Origin: an uncultured Bacilli bacterium
GTDB lineage: Bacteria; Bacillota_I; Bacilli_A; RF39; UBA660
DNA length: 37,866 nucleotides
Assembly: GCA_934167665.1 (NCBI GenBank)
Contig: CAKPLN010000008.1
Coordinates: 1-37,866 of the forward strand
Direction of reading: 5' to 3'
Shown here: positions 15,554 to 23,614 of the stretch, one piece after another
Layout: the number at the start of each line of letters is the position of its first letter
Numbering within the stretch: the stretch's first letter is position 1
Notes under the pieces: generated by a model
What the model saw: the letters and a program-made list of their open reading frames with translations, nothing else
The model's database searches: none
What the model was told of the DNA's origin: nothing
Position numbers and translations under genes: made by a program

Positions 15554-17183
15554 ATTTAAATAGATTAACAATTCTATTCCAAAGTGTAGTTGTTTTAGTT
15601 TCTTTAGTAGTGTGTTTTTCTTTTGGTACTTTTAAGGAATCAATAGTTAAAACGAATTTTGTATCTGATTGTGTTGATGTACCAGCAAATGAAGAGTAGT
15701 CATCAGCTAATTTAGTAAGTTGTTCTATTTTGTTTGATACTGATTTGATATTGCCATTAACTAGTGATGTTATTTGTTTTATACCTTCATTATTATATTT
15801 AGAAATTCCATTTGATAACTCTTGAATACCACTATCTAGGGCTTCTACACCATTATATAAGGTATTTAAAGAATCTTTAGTTGTTTCTACAGCTTGATTT
15901 TTAACCTGATTAGCTACATTTTTAGAAATTGTTTCTGATACAGTTGATGTTGTTTGAATAGCGGTATCATAAGCACTACTTATAGCAGTAGCACGAGCTG
16001 TTTCTTCCATTAATGTTTTCATTTGAGTAAGAGTTTCATATTTTGTAATAAAGTCTTTATTACTTACACATGCATTAATATATTGTTCAGGAATGTTTTC
16101 ACTTTGACAAATGCTAACTAATGATTTAGTTATACCTGCTGCTTCAAGTTGATTAATTCCATTAATAAAGCTTTGATAAGTTTCATTTGCACTTAATTTA
16201 CTTACAGCAAGAGCACCTATTTGTTGTTTGTACTCATCTGTGAATGTTTCTTTAGTACTATTTACTGCTTGATTTTTGATGTAGGCTACTTGTTCTTCAG
16301 TAAGAGCATCACTTGTTGTATCTAAACTGTTAATTGCTGCACTTAATTTTGTTTTTAATTCATTTGAACCAGCTGCAACAGTCGAAGCACCCTCTTCTAT
16401 TTGGTTCATATTACTTTGTAATTGATTTACTTTATTATAAACTTCATCTAATTTATCAAATACTTTTAAATCACTAGAATCAATTAATTTAGGTGTTACT
16501 ATTGAGTACATAGATGATAATTCAAATTTAGTTGTTTCATAACTAATAGTAATAGTATCCATATCTTTTAATTCTGATAATCCAAGACTTTCATATAAGC
16601 CTGGTGTTGCTAATCCTACAATTATATAACTGCTACCATTATTTACTACTTTTCCGTTATCAACAGTTAAATTACTGTTATTAGTAGTTGGAATAATGCT
16701 ACCTAAAGTAGCAACAAATGGTGTGTATAAGTTACCATGTTTGTCATTATTTGTATAGTGTAATTTTATAGTTACTTTACCACTTTTTCCAAGCATATCA
16801 GTAACTTTATATTCCTCTCCATCTAACATATAAGTTACTTTTACACTAACTGGTAATTCTTTAGTAGTTGTTCCTTTATAAAATATATCTTTACCTAGAG
16901 CATTCCAAGTTAACTTGTTTTCATTTTGAGTAAACTCAGTATTATCATTTATATTTAAAATATCTTTTAATTCTGAATAGTCTTCTATTGTATCTAGTTT
17001 TTCATAATTTATTAATTGTTCATTTACAATGGTACTTTTTAAAGTTCCATCATAGTCTAATTTACTATATACTGATTCAGTCTTAGTTAAGGCTAAAGTA
17101 TTTAATGGTGAAGCTGTTACTAATAGTGTACCTATTAATAACCATGTAGCCATTTTTTTAGAACTTGATTTAGCTTTTTTCAT
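15552..17183 (-). CDS. Secreted protein read from the internal start of the MMPL fusion
   Basis: Same frame as the fusion, starting at an internal ATG with a strong GGAGG site. 543 residues with a cleavable signal peptide (A-L-A near residue 30). The region 250-540 is largely alpha-helical with repeated Asn/Ser/Thr, ending LWNRIVNLFK. If most translation starts here, the long frame would be a minor product. I report it separately because the ribosome site is too good to be incidental; protein data would settle it. Confidence 0.6.
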   Translation of the reverse strand: MKKAKSSSKKMATWLLIGTLLVTASPLNTLALTKTESVYSKLDYDGTLKSTIVNEQLINYEKLDTIEDYSELKDILNINDNTEFTQNENKLTWNALGKDIFYKGTTTKELPVSVKVTYMLDGEEYKVTDMLGKSGKVTIKLHYTNNDKHGNLYTPFVATLGSIIPTTNNSNLTVDNGKVVNNGSSYIIVGLATPGLYESLGLSELKDMDTITISYETTKFELSSMYSIVTPKLIDSSDLKVFDKLDEVYNKVNQLQSNMNQIEEGASTVAAGSNELKTKLSAAINSLDTTSDALTEEQVAYIKNQAVNSTKETFTDEYKQQIGALAVSKLSANETYQSFINGINQLEAAGITKSLVSICQSENIPEQYINACVSNKDFITKYETLTQMKTLMEETARATAISSAYDTAIQTTSTVSETISKNVANQVKNQAVETTKDSLNTLYNGVEALDSGIQELSNGISKYNNEGIKQITSLVNGNIKSVSNKIEQLTKLADDYSSFAGTSTQSDTKFVLTIDSLKVPKEKHTTKETKTTTLWNRIVNLFK

Positions 17184-19238
17184 TGTTTTTTCCTCCTTAT
17201 TTTTAATTATAAATTTATCAAATAATAATAGAATTGATGGTAGTATAGTTATAACTACTAAAACACTTATTAGAGCTCCTCTAGAAATTAATGAACAAAT
17301 AGAACCTATCATTTCAATGTCAGAGTATAAACCTACACCGAAAGTTGCGGCAAAGAAACACATACCACTTATTAATATTGATGGAGCTGCATAGTTCATG
17401 ACTTCTAGCATAGCTTTTTCTTTGTTTTTGCCTTCTTTTCTTTTACTAATGTAACTTGTTGTAACTAGAATAGCATAATCAATTGTTGCTCCTAATTGAA
17501 TAGTTCCTAAAGTAATTGGAGCAATGAATGGTAAAACTGTTCCAGCAAAATATGAAGCACTCATATTAATAAATATGGCAAATTCAATAGCAATAATTAA
17601 TAATAGTGGTAAGGTAAATGATTTAAGGACAAATAGTAAAACAGTGAAGATACAACCAATAGAGAATAAATTAACGTTATTATAATCTGTATCATAAGTT
17701 TCTACTAGGTCTTTCATTAGTGGACCTTCTCCAGCTACTATGGCTTTTTTATCGTAAGATTTAACTATTTTATTTAATTCATTTGTTTGGTTATTTAATT
17801 CATCTGTTGCAATATCATAAGTAGAATTTACAACAAGCATTTCATATTTATCACTTTTAAAAATACTAGTTAATTCACTTGGTAGTATGTCATCTGTTAT
17901 ACCTAGTGATGATAAATCTCTAAATGATAAGACGAAATCAATTCCATCTAATTCTTTAATTTTAGAAATCATATCATTAACATCATTATTTTTTAAATCT
18001 TTATTTATTAAGATAATTTCTGGGCTAACAATATTATATTTTTCTTTTAAAAGATTATTAGTTTTTACACTTTCTAGTGTTTTTGGTAAAGATGAATCTA
18101 GTTTGTAATAAACTTCTACTTTTTTGTTTGCTAGATAGGCAGGTACTAATAATATTAAGAAGATTATAAATATTGTTTTGGCATGTTTAATTACAAAACT
18201 ATTAAATTTATTAAAATTTGGTATTAAAACTTTATGTCTTGTCTTTTCTATTAATTTATCAAATACTAGTAAGAGACTTGGGAATAATGTTAATACAGTT
18301 ATTACACCTAGTAAAACACCTTTAGCCATAACTATTCCAAGGTCACGACCTAAAGTTAGACGCATAGCACATAGTGCTAAGAAACCAACTATTGTTGTTA
18401 GACTACTACCAGTTACAGATATAAAGGTATCTTTTATTGATTCGGCCATAGCTTCTTCTTTAGTTTTGTACTTATTCTTTTTATCTTCATAAGAATGATA
18501 TAAGAAGATTGAAAAATCTGTTGTTACCCCTAGTTGTAGGACAGCAACTAAGGCCTTAGTAATGTAGGAAATTTGTCCTAGGAAAATATTTGTTCCAAGA
18601 TTAAATAATATTGCACAACCTATGTTGGCTAATAATACAAATGGAACTGCATATGAATCTAGAGAAATTTCTAGAACTAGTATACAAAGTAAGACTGCTA
18701 TTACAATATAGATAGCGATCTCTTTTTCAGATAGTTGCATAGTATCAAGTACCATGGAACTCATTCCACCTTGAGAAATCTTACCTTCTGTTATTTTTCT
18801 TATTTCTTTTACAGCTGATATAGTTTTTTCATTTGATGTTGATTCTTTAAAAGTAATAAACATAATATCAGTATTTTCTTTATGTAATTTATCTTTTATT
18901 TCATTTGGAAGCATTTCAATAGGTATAGATGTACCAATAGCATCATATATGCTTACAACATTAGCGACACCTTCAACGTTTTTGATTTCATCTTCTAAAG
19001 CTAGAACGTCTTTGGCTGGCATATTTTCAACAGTTGCTATGGAATATCCACCCATGTTGAAGTCTTCAGTTAATATGTTCTGTCCTTTTATTGTTTCAAT
19101 ATCATCAGGAAGATATACTAAAATATCATAATTGATCTTAGTTAAGTTCATTCCAATAAATGATAAAACTAATAAAATAGCAGATATAATTATTATTGAT
19201 AATTTATTTTTACAAATAAAATCGGCAATTTTCTTCAT
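15552..19238 (-). CDS. MMPL/RND-type exporter fused in frame to a YhgE-like secreted protein
   Basis: A 1228-codon frame. Residues 1-685 are an MMPL transporter with two RND-like halves: a membrane helix at 12-31, an extracellular loop (KINYDILVYLPDD...), a helix bundle at about 170-340, a second external loop and a second bundle at about 520-680. Residues 686-1228 start MKKAKSSSKKMATWLLIGTLLVTASPLNTLA, a normal signal peptide, followed by beta-rich and long alpha-helical stretches (LDEVYNKVNQLQSNMNQIEEGASTVAAGSNEL) like exported YhgE/Pip-type partners. Such partners are normally separate genes; here no stop intervenes. At 17183 an ATG has a perfect AAGGAGGAAAAAAC ribosome site, so a 543-residue product can be made separately. 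It is divergent from a TetR gene that probably controls it. The substrate is unknown; lipids or drugs are family guesses. Confidence 0.88.
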   Translation of the reverse strand: MKKIADFICKNKLSIIIISAILLVLSFIGMNLTKINYDILVYLPDDIETIKGQNILTEDFNMGGYSIATVENMPAKDVLALEDEIKNVEGVANVVSIYDAIGTSIPIEMLPNEIKDKLHKENTDIMFITFKESTSNEKTISAVKEIRKITEGKISQGGMSSMVLDTMQLSEKEIAIYIVIAVLLCILVLEISLDSYAVPFVLLANIGCAILFNLGTNIFLGQISYITKALVAVLQLGVTTDFSIFLYHSYEDKKNKYKTKEEAMAESIKDTFISVTGSSLTTIVGFLALCAMRLTLGRDLGIVMAKGVLLGVITVLTLFPSLLLVFDKLIEKTRHKVLIPNFNKFNSFVIKHAKTIFIIFLILLVPAYLANKKVEVYYKLDSSLPKTLESVKTNNLLKEKYNIVSPEIILINKDLKNNDVNDMISKIKELDGIDFVLSFRDLSSLGITDDILPSELTSIFKSDKYEMLVVNSTYDIATDELNNQTNELNKIVKSYDKKAIVAGEGPLMKDLVETYDTDYNNVNLFSIGCIFTVLLFVLKSFTLPLLLIIAIEFAIFINMSASYFAGTVLPFIAPITLGTIQLGATIDYAILVTTSYISKRKEGKNKEKAMLEVMNYAAPSILISGMCFFAATFGVGLYSDIEMIGSICSLISRGALISVLVVITILPSILLLFDKFIIKNKEEKTMKKAKSSSKKMATWLLIGTLLVTASPLNTLALTKTESVYSKLDYDGTLKSTIVNEQLINYEKLDTIEDYSELKDILNINDNTEFTQNENKLTWNALGKDIFYKGTTTKELPVSVKVTYMLDGEEYKVTDMLGKSGKVTIKLHYTNNDKHGNLYTPFVATLGSIIPTTNNSNLTVDNGKVVNNGSSYIIVGLATPGLYESLGLSELKDMDTITISYETTKFELSSMYSIVTPKLIDSSDLKVFDKLDEVYNKVNQLQSNMNQIEEGASTVAAGSNELKTKLSAAINSLDTTSDALTEEQVAYIKNQAVNSTKETFTDEYKQQIGALAVSKLSANETYQSFINGINQLEAAGITKSLVSICQSENIPEQYINACVSNKDFITKYETLTQMKTLMEETARATAISSAYDTAIQTTSTVSETISKNVANQVKNQAVETTKDSLNTLYNGVEALDSGIQELSNGISKYNNEGIKQITSLVNGNIKSVSNKIEQLTKLADDYSSFAGTSTQSDTKFVLTIDSLKVPKEKHTTKETKTTTLWNRIVNLFK

Positions 19239-19311
19239 TTTTCTCCCTCCGCTTATATAGTTTATTATTATTCATATTATAGGTACACATTAAAAACGTA
19301 TCTGTTGTCCG

Positions 19312-19358
19312 TTATCCAACATTTTTATCAATATGTATTGATATTTATCCGACATTTT
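19312..19358. promoter_or_regulatory. Candidate TetR operator region between MMPL and TetR genes
   Basis: Two near-identical direct repeats, TTATCCAACATTTT (19312-19325) and TTATCCGACATTTT (19345-19358), flank the palindrome ATCAATA-TG-TATTGAT (19327-19342). All lie in the divergent intergenic gap. This is the expected place for autoregulation; the assignment to the adjacent TetR protein is inferred. Confidence 0.5.
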
Positions 19359-19413
19359 GTATGTTATTTGCTTTTTTGTTACTTTTGCAATATAATTACA
19401 AAGAGGCGATAAT

Positions 19414-19980
19414 ATGAATGATAAAACAGATTTAAGAATAATTAAAACTAACAAGGTGTTATTTGAAGCACTAATTACTTTAATGAAAGAAAAAACTTTT
19501 GAAAAGATTAAAATATCTGATATATGTGATGTAGCTTTAATTAATCGCTCTACATTTTATGCACACTATGAGGATAAATATGAACTTTTATTAGCGTTAA
19601 TTGAGGATTTAAAAGATAATCTATTAATTGAACTTAAAAAAAATGAAGTAGCCTCATTATCAAAAGAGTATTTTATGGAGCTTTTAAAGATTTTGATAGA
19701 TCATATAGATAAAAAAAGAGATGTATATAGCGCTATACTTTCTCATAATAAGAATGGTATTTTTGTAGATTTCTTGATTGATGTTGCTAACAGGGATTTG
19801 GCTAAGAGATTGAAAGATGATCAGGAAGTTATAAAATCTAATTTGCCTGTTGATATAATTACTAAATTTTACCTTGGAGGAATAATAAATATTGGTGTTG
19901 ATTGGATTATAAATCCTGATAAGTACAAGAAAGAACAAATACTTTTATATTTAGATAAACTTATTCCTGATAAAATATAA
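19414..19980 (+). CDS. TetR/AcrR-family regulator
   Basis: 188 residues. The N-terminal helix-turn-helix is FEKIKISDICDVALINRSTFYAHYEDKYELL (about 30-60), classic TetR form; the C-terminal domain resembles the TetR_C_33/DhaS-like group of Firmicutes regulators. It is divergent from the MMPL fusion gene with a 175-base gap holding the probable operator, so it likely represses the exporter until an effector binds. A GAGGCGAT site precedes the ATG. Confidence 0.9.
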   Translation: MNDKTDLRIIKTNKVLFEALITLMKEKTFEKIKISDICDVALINRSTFYAHYEDKYELLLALIEDLKDNLLIELKKNEVASLSKEYFMELLKILIDHIDKKRDVYSAILSHNKNGIFVDFLIDVANRDLAKRLKDDQEVIKSNLPVDIITKFYLGGIINIGVDWIINPDKYKKEQILLYLDKLIPDKI

Positions 19981-20072
19981 CATGACTTTAGGTCATGTTT
20001 TTTAGTCTACTTTTTATTTTAGAGAATAAAATATACTGTTAATTTCAATACTTTAGTTTAAGTGGAGGTTCT

Positions 20073-20189
20073 ATGAATTATAAAATTATAGGTATATATA
20101 AAATTTCTGATACAGAGAAGATACAAAGAGTTATTAATGAAAAACTATATAGAATTATTGAATTAATGGAAGATAAATTTTATAAGTAA
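20073..20189 (+). CDS. 38-residue ORF before the recombinase
   Basis: MNYKIIGIYKISDTEK..., with GTGGAGG seven bases before the ATG and the stop 12 bases before the recombinase ATG. It is charged, helical and without recognisable domains. Its position directly upstream of the recombinase suggests a linked function, such as a recombination directionality factor; this is speculation. Confidence 0.55.
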   Translation: MNYKIIGIYKISDTEKIQRVINEKLYRIIELMEDKFYK

Positions 20190-20201
20190 TAGAAGGTAGA
20201 T

Positions 20202-21794
20202 ATGGGAAAAGCTAAAAAAATATTAGGTGTTGGTATATATTTACGATTATCTAATGAAGATAGAGATAAGATTAATAAAGAAGATTATAGTGAGTCAATT
20301 AAAAACCAAAGAAATATGTTAATAGACTTTATTAATAAGCATGAAGAATTCTATTTAGTGGATGAGTATTGTGATGAAGATCTATCAGGGGCTGGTACTT
20401 ATAGACCAGAATTTGAAAGATTAATTAATGACTGTCAAAATCATCGTATTGAAGTTGTTTTATGCAAGAGTCAGTCTCGTTTTTCAAGGGATATGGAGAT
20501 TGTTGAAAAATATATAAATAATAAATTTAAGGAATGGGGAATTAGATTTATTGGTCTTTCTGATAATGCTGATACTGAGATTTTAGGTAATAAAAAATCT
20601 CGGCAAATAAATGGTTTAGTAAATGAATGGTTTTTAGAGGATGTATCTAATAATATTAGGAGTGCTTTTAATTCAAAAATGAAACAAGGAGAATTTATTT
20701 CCCCTTTTGCACCTTTTGGTTATAAAATATCATCTTTAGATAATAACAAATTAGTTATAGATGTAGAAGCTTCTATAGTTGTTAAAATGATTTATAATTT
20801 ATATTTAAATGGTTTAGGATTTACTGGAATAGCAAAATATTTAAATAATAAAGAAATACCATCACCTTCTTTATATAAATATCATAATGGTTGTAAGTTA
20901 AATATAGTTAGTAATAAAAAACGGGAAAATATTAAATGGAATACTAATGCAGTAAAAACTATTTTAACTAATGAGGTGTATCTAGGTCATTTAATACAGG
21001 GGAAAAGAACAACTATTAGTTATAAAAATCATAAAATAAAAATTAAAAATAAAGAGGAATGGATTCGTTTTGAAAATACTCATGAAGCAATTATAGATAC
21101 TGAGGTATTTAATAAGGTACAAAGTATTATTAAAGAAAGAAAAAAGGCTAAAAGTAAAACGGGAGAAGTTCATATTTTTTCAGGTAAAGTTTTTTGCATG
21201 GTTTGCCAAAGTCCGATGAGGAAGAAGAATTCTCAAAAGTATGAGTATTTAGTCTGTTCTAAAAATGATAGTAGTAAGTGTCAGTGTTTAAATAATAGTG
21301 CTATTAGATATGATAAATTAGAAAGTATAGTAACTGAAGAAGTTAATAAATTGATTAGTAATTACTACAATATTGATATTCTTAATAGTATTAATTATGA
21401 AAAAAGGCATAGCATCTTTATAAAGAAAGTCCAAGGGTTAAAAGATGAGAAGGAGAAATATTTAAGGGAGCTTGAAAAAGTAAAAGAATATTTTAGACAG
21501 ATTTATGAAGATAAAATTAATGGTGTTATAAGTTTGGAGCAGTTTAAGGATTTAGTACTTAACTATAATGATAATACTGAAAAAATTAATATTAAAATTA
21601 AATCTATTGATAAGGTAATTGAACACTATGAGGTAATTGATAAAAAATTTTGTTGTGACAATTTATTTAAAAAATATAAAGTATTTACAAAATTAAATAG
21701 AGTTATTATTGATGAATTTATAGATAAAATTTATATTGGTCAATTTAATGAAGATTTGATGGAACGAGATATTAAAATTGTATGGAACTTTTAA
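20202..21794 (+). CDS. Large serine recombinase of element 1
   Basis: 530 residues. The resolvase domain (1-150) has the nucleophile S17 in YLRLSNED, Arg in CKSQSRFSRD, and the DLSGAGTYRPEFERLI segment. A recombinase domain follows (about 170-270; FAPFGYKI, TGIAKYLNNKEIPSP, WNTNAVKTILTNEVYLGHL). Next come a zinc-ribbon with Cys pairs (FCMVCQSPM...VCSKNDSSKCQC, about 327-360) and a long coiled coil (about 400-480). This is the TndX/TnpX-like architecture that integrates and excises elements between attP and attB with a dinucleotide crossover. The gene ends 17 bases from attR, the usual arrangement. Confidence 0.95.
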   Translation: MGKAKKILGVGIYLRLSNEDRDKINKEDYSESIKNQRNMLIDFINKHEEFYLVDEYCDEDLSGAGTYRPEFERLINDCQNHRIEVVLCKSQSRFSRDMEIVEKYINNKFKEWGIRFIGLSDNADTEILGNKKSRQINGLVNEWFLEDVSNNIRSAFNSKMKQGEFISPFAPFGYKISSLDNNKLVIDVEASIVVKMIYNLYLNGLGFTGIAKYLNNKEIPSPSLYKYHNGCKLNIVSNKKRENIKWNTNAVKTILTNEVYLGHLIQGKRTTISYKNHKIKIKNKEEWIRFENTHEAIIDTEVFNKVQSIIKERKKAKSKTGEVHIFSGKVFCMVCQSPMRKKNSQKYEYLVCSKNDSSKCQCLNNSAIRYDKLESIVTEEVNKLISNYYNIDILNSINYEKRHSIFIKKVQGLKDEKEKYLRELEKVKEYFRQIYEDKINGVISLEQFKDLVLNYNDNTEKINIKIKSIDKVIEHYEVIDKKFCCDNLFKKYKVFTKLNRVIIDEFIDKIYIGQFNEDLMERDIKIVWNF

Positions 21795-21796
21795 TT

Positions 21797-21819
21797 TGTC
21801 TATATTAATATCAAAGAGT
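21797..21819 (+). other. attR of element 1
   Basis: Element arm TGTCTATA (21797-21804), seven bases, then the core CAAAGAGT (21812-21819) with crossover GT at 21818-21819; host ATPase sequence follows immediately. Confidence 0.8.
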
Positions 21820-22153
21820 GGCTTTAATCAGGACACTAGCATTAAAACCTGATATATTACTTTTAGATGAACCTATGTCAGCCCTTGATTCACAATCTAG
21901 ACTTTCTATTAGTGATGATATTTATAAAATCATAAAAAGTGAAGGCAAAACGGCTATTATGGTTACTCATGATATTGGTGAAGCTATAAGTATGTCTGAT
22001 CGAGTAATTGTTTTATCAAAACGCCCAGCTATTATAAAAAATATATATGATATTCATTTGGATAATAAATCAACTCCTATTAATAATCGAACTGCTAAAA
22101 ATTTTTCATCTTATTATGAAAAGATTTGGGGTGATTTAGATGTTCATATCTAA
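21820..22153 (+). pseudogene. ABC transporter ATPase, 3' fragment (split by element 1)
   Basis: Codes for the C-terminal part of the SsuB/TauB-type ATPase: ALIRTLALKPD, Walker B ILLLDEP, the D-loop SALD, and the H-loop VTHD. No credible start codon or ribosome site precedes it; the first codon is completed only by fusion with 14839. It overlaps the permease start by 14 bases, as in an intact operon. Confidence 0.93.
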
Positions 22154-22756
22154 AGAAAGACAATTATATTTAAAGAAAATACGAAAAGAGAATATTATTG
22201 TTAGTTTGGCTAGATTTTTAATTGTATTTATATTTATTATTGGTTGGGAAGTTTTAGCACGAATGGAATTAATTAATACTTTTACTTTTTCTAGTCCTAG
22301 CAGAATAATAGAAACAATAATTGGACTTCTTAATAATGGAGGATTATTTTCTCATATAAGGGTTACTTTATATGAAACACTATATAGTTTCTTTTTGGCT
22401 ACAGTTATTGGGATAATTATTGCTTCCTTATTATGGTCTAACAAAATTATTTCTAGAATAATTGATCCTTATTTAACAATACTAAATTCACTACCAAAAG
22501 TAGCTCTTGGTCCTCTAATTATTATTTGGGTGGGAGCTAGTACTAATTCCATTATATTTATGGCTCTTTTAATAAGTACTTTTATTACAATTATTACTAT
22601 ATATAGTGGTTTTATAAATACGGAAAATAAATATATAGTATTAATGAAAAGTTTTGGTGCTAATAAGTGGCAAATATTTAGAAAAGTTGTTTTTCCTAGT
22701 AACTATACTACGATAATTAATTCATTAAAAGTTAATATTTCGATGAGTTTAATTGG
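22140..22756 (+). pseudogene. ABC transporter permease, 5' fragment (split by element 2)
   Basis: Codes for residues 1-205 of an SsuC/TauC-type permease: helices at about 20-40, 68-95, 115-140, with the EAA-like loop KSFGANKWQIFRKVVFP at about 172-188. The frame is native to ATTGG; the next codons belong to element 2 and end at 22763. Joining 22756 to 27410 yields one 268-codon frame, normal for the family. It also overlaps the ATPase 3' fragment, showing all three genes were one operon. Confidence 0.93.
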
Positions 22757-22778
22757 AACTTAAGACATATAGGGAGAA
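22755..22778 (+). other. attL of element 2
   Basis: Crossover GG (22755-22756) after host sequence ATT, then the element arm TATAGGGAGAA at 22768-22778, mirrored by the attR arm. Confidence 0.78.
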
Positions 22779-22782
22779 TAAA

Positions 22783-22805
22783 ACTATCATAAATCTTATG
22801 ATAGT
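22783..22805 (-). terminator. Terminator of the XRE regulator gene
   Basis: The ten-bp perfect stem ACTATCATAA / TTATGATAGT with loop ATC is followed by TTTTATT on the minus strand. Confidence 0.75.
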
Positions 22806-22806
22806 C

Positions 22807-23538
22807 TTAGTTAAAACTATTTTCATAAATGTCTAAGAAGGATGAAATGAAATTAGCCTGTTCTCTTTCTTCTTTGGTTCCGGTTGTAACTTGCCAGCCA
22901 TAGGTTGAATAGTATTTATATGTAAAATTATTTAGGGGTGGCAATTTAAATTCTTTTTGAATAAGTTTAATTCCCTTTTTATAATCTTTTTTCAGAGTTT
23001 TAAAAGCTTTTTTAGGGTCTTTAAAAACAGCAATACCATATTTATTGGCTCCAATATCAAAGTTAATATTTATTTTACTAAATTTTATTGTATCAACATC
23101 ACCTTTTATGTTATCTTCATTGGCTATATAGACTTTAGAGTAAGCAAGAGCTTTATCAGGTAAGTAGCCATTTTTTATGAGAAGAGTTTTTCCTAAAAAT
23201 AGAAAAATTATGATGAACAGTATACTCATTAGTTTTATTAAATAGTTATATTTTTTATTTTTATCATAATTTAGTTTTAGGATTGCTAATAGATTTTTTT
23301 CCGATTGTTCTTTTAATCTATCTTCATTTAGATATTCTCCTGCAAATAATTCATTTAATGATATGTTAATAGTTTGACATAATTTTAGCATAAGTGAGGC
23401 ATCAGGAAGATTAAGGCCCCTCTCCCACTTACTGACAGCATTTTTACTAACGCCTAATTCTTCCGCTAATTTTTCTTGTGTTATATTTAACTTTTTACGA
23501 CAGGCAGAAATAAATTTGCCTATTTTTACTTGATCCAT
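22807..23538 (-). CDS. XRE-family helix-turn-helix protein with membrane anchor
   Basis: 243 residues. The N-terminal helix-turn-helix (7-62; ITQEKLAEELGVSKNAVSKWERGLNLPD) is a textbook Cro/CI-type domain. A membrane segment follows at about 101-120 (IKLMSILFIIIFLFLGKTLL) and then an extracytoplasmic domain with no recognised family. It might sense an external signal and regulate element 2 genes or host genes. It ends at a terminator just inside attL, and reads in the opposite direction to the recombinase. Confidence 0.85.
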   Translation of the reverse strand: MDQVKIGKFISACRKKLNITQEKLAEELGVSKNAVSKWERGLNLPDASLMLKLCQTINISLNELFAGEYLNEDRLKEQSEKNLLAILKLNYDKNKKYNYLIKLMSILFIIIFLFLGKTLLIKNGYLPDKALAYSKVYIANEDNIKGDVDTIKFSKININFDIGANKYGIAVFKDPKKAFKTLKKDYKKGIKLIQKEFKLPPLNNFTYKYYSTYGWQVTTGTKEEREQANFISSFLDIYENSFN

Positions 23539-23614
23539 ATATTTCTCCTTTCAGCCAAATAGTACCACTATATAGGAATAATTAGAACATACTAGAGGTT
23601 TACTTTATATAATT

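Larger units (their letters stand above)
14838..21819 (+). mobile_element. Integrative element 1 with a large serine recombinase (about 6.98 kb)
   Basis: The element lies between two copies of CAAAGAGT (14832-14839 and 21812-21819) and divides the ABC ATPase gene. Cargo, left to right: a decayed tnpB, a small unknown ORF, an MMPL/RND exporter joined to a secreted protein, a TetR regulator, a 38-codon ORF and a large serine recombinase whose stop is 17 bases from the right junction. The joined ends form a dyad: TGTCTATA (21797-21804) and TATAGACA (14853-14860) are equidistant from the GT of the repeat. Removing 6980 bp restores the ATPase frame. No conjugation, replication or phage genes are seen, so transfer would need help. 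Boundaries are inferred from the restored frame and the dyad and are secure to a few bases. Confidence 0.92.

Noticed and set aside
14832..21819. Transposon insertion with an 8-base target duplication
   Set aside because: CAAAGAGT could look like a duplication, but the element encodes no matching transposase, and the arms are symmetric about GT as for a serine recombinase. Only one copy is needed to restore the ATPase frame.
21818..22153. A small stand-alone ATPase gene starting at GTG 21818
   Set aside because: Lacks Walker A and a ribosome site; it is the 3' part of the ATPase at 14424.
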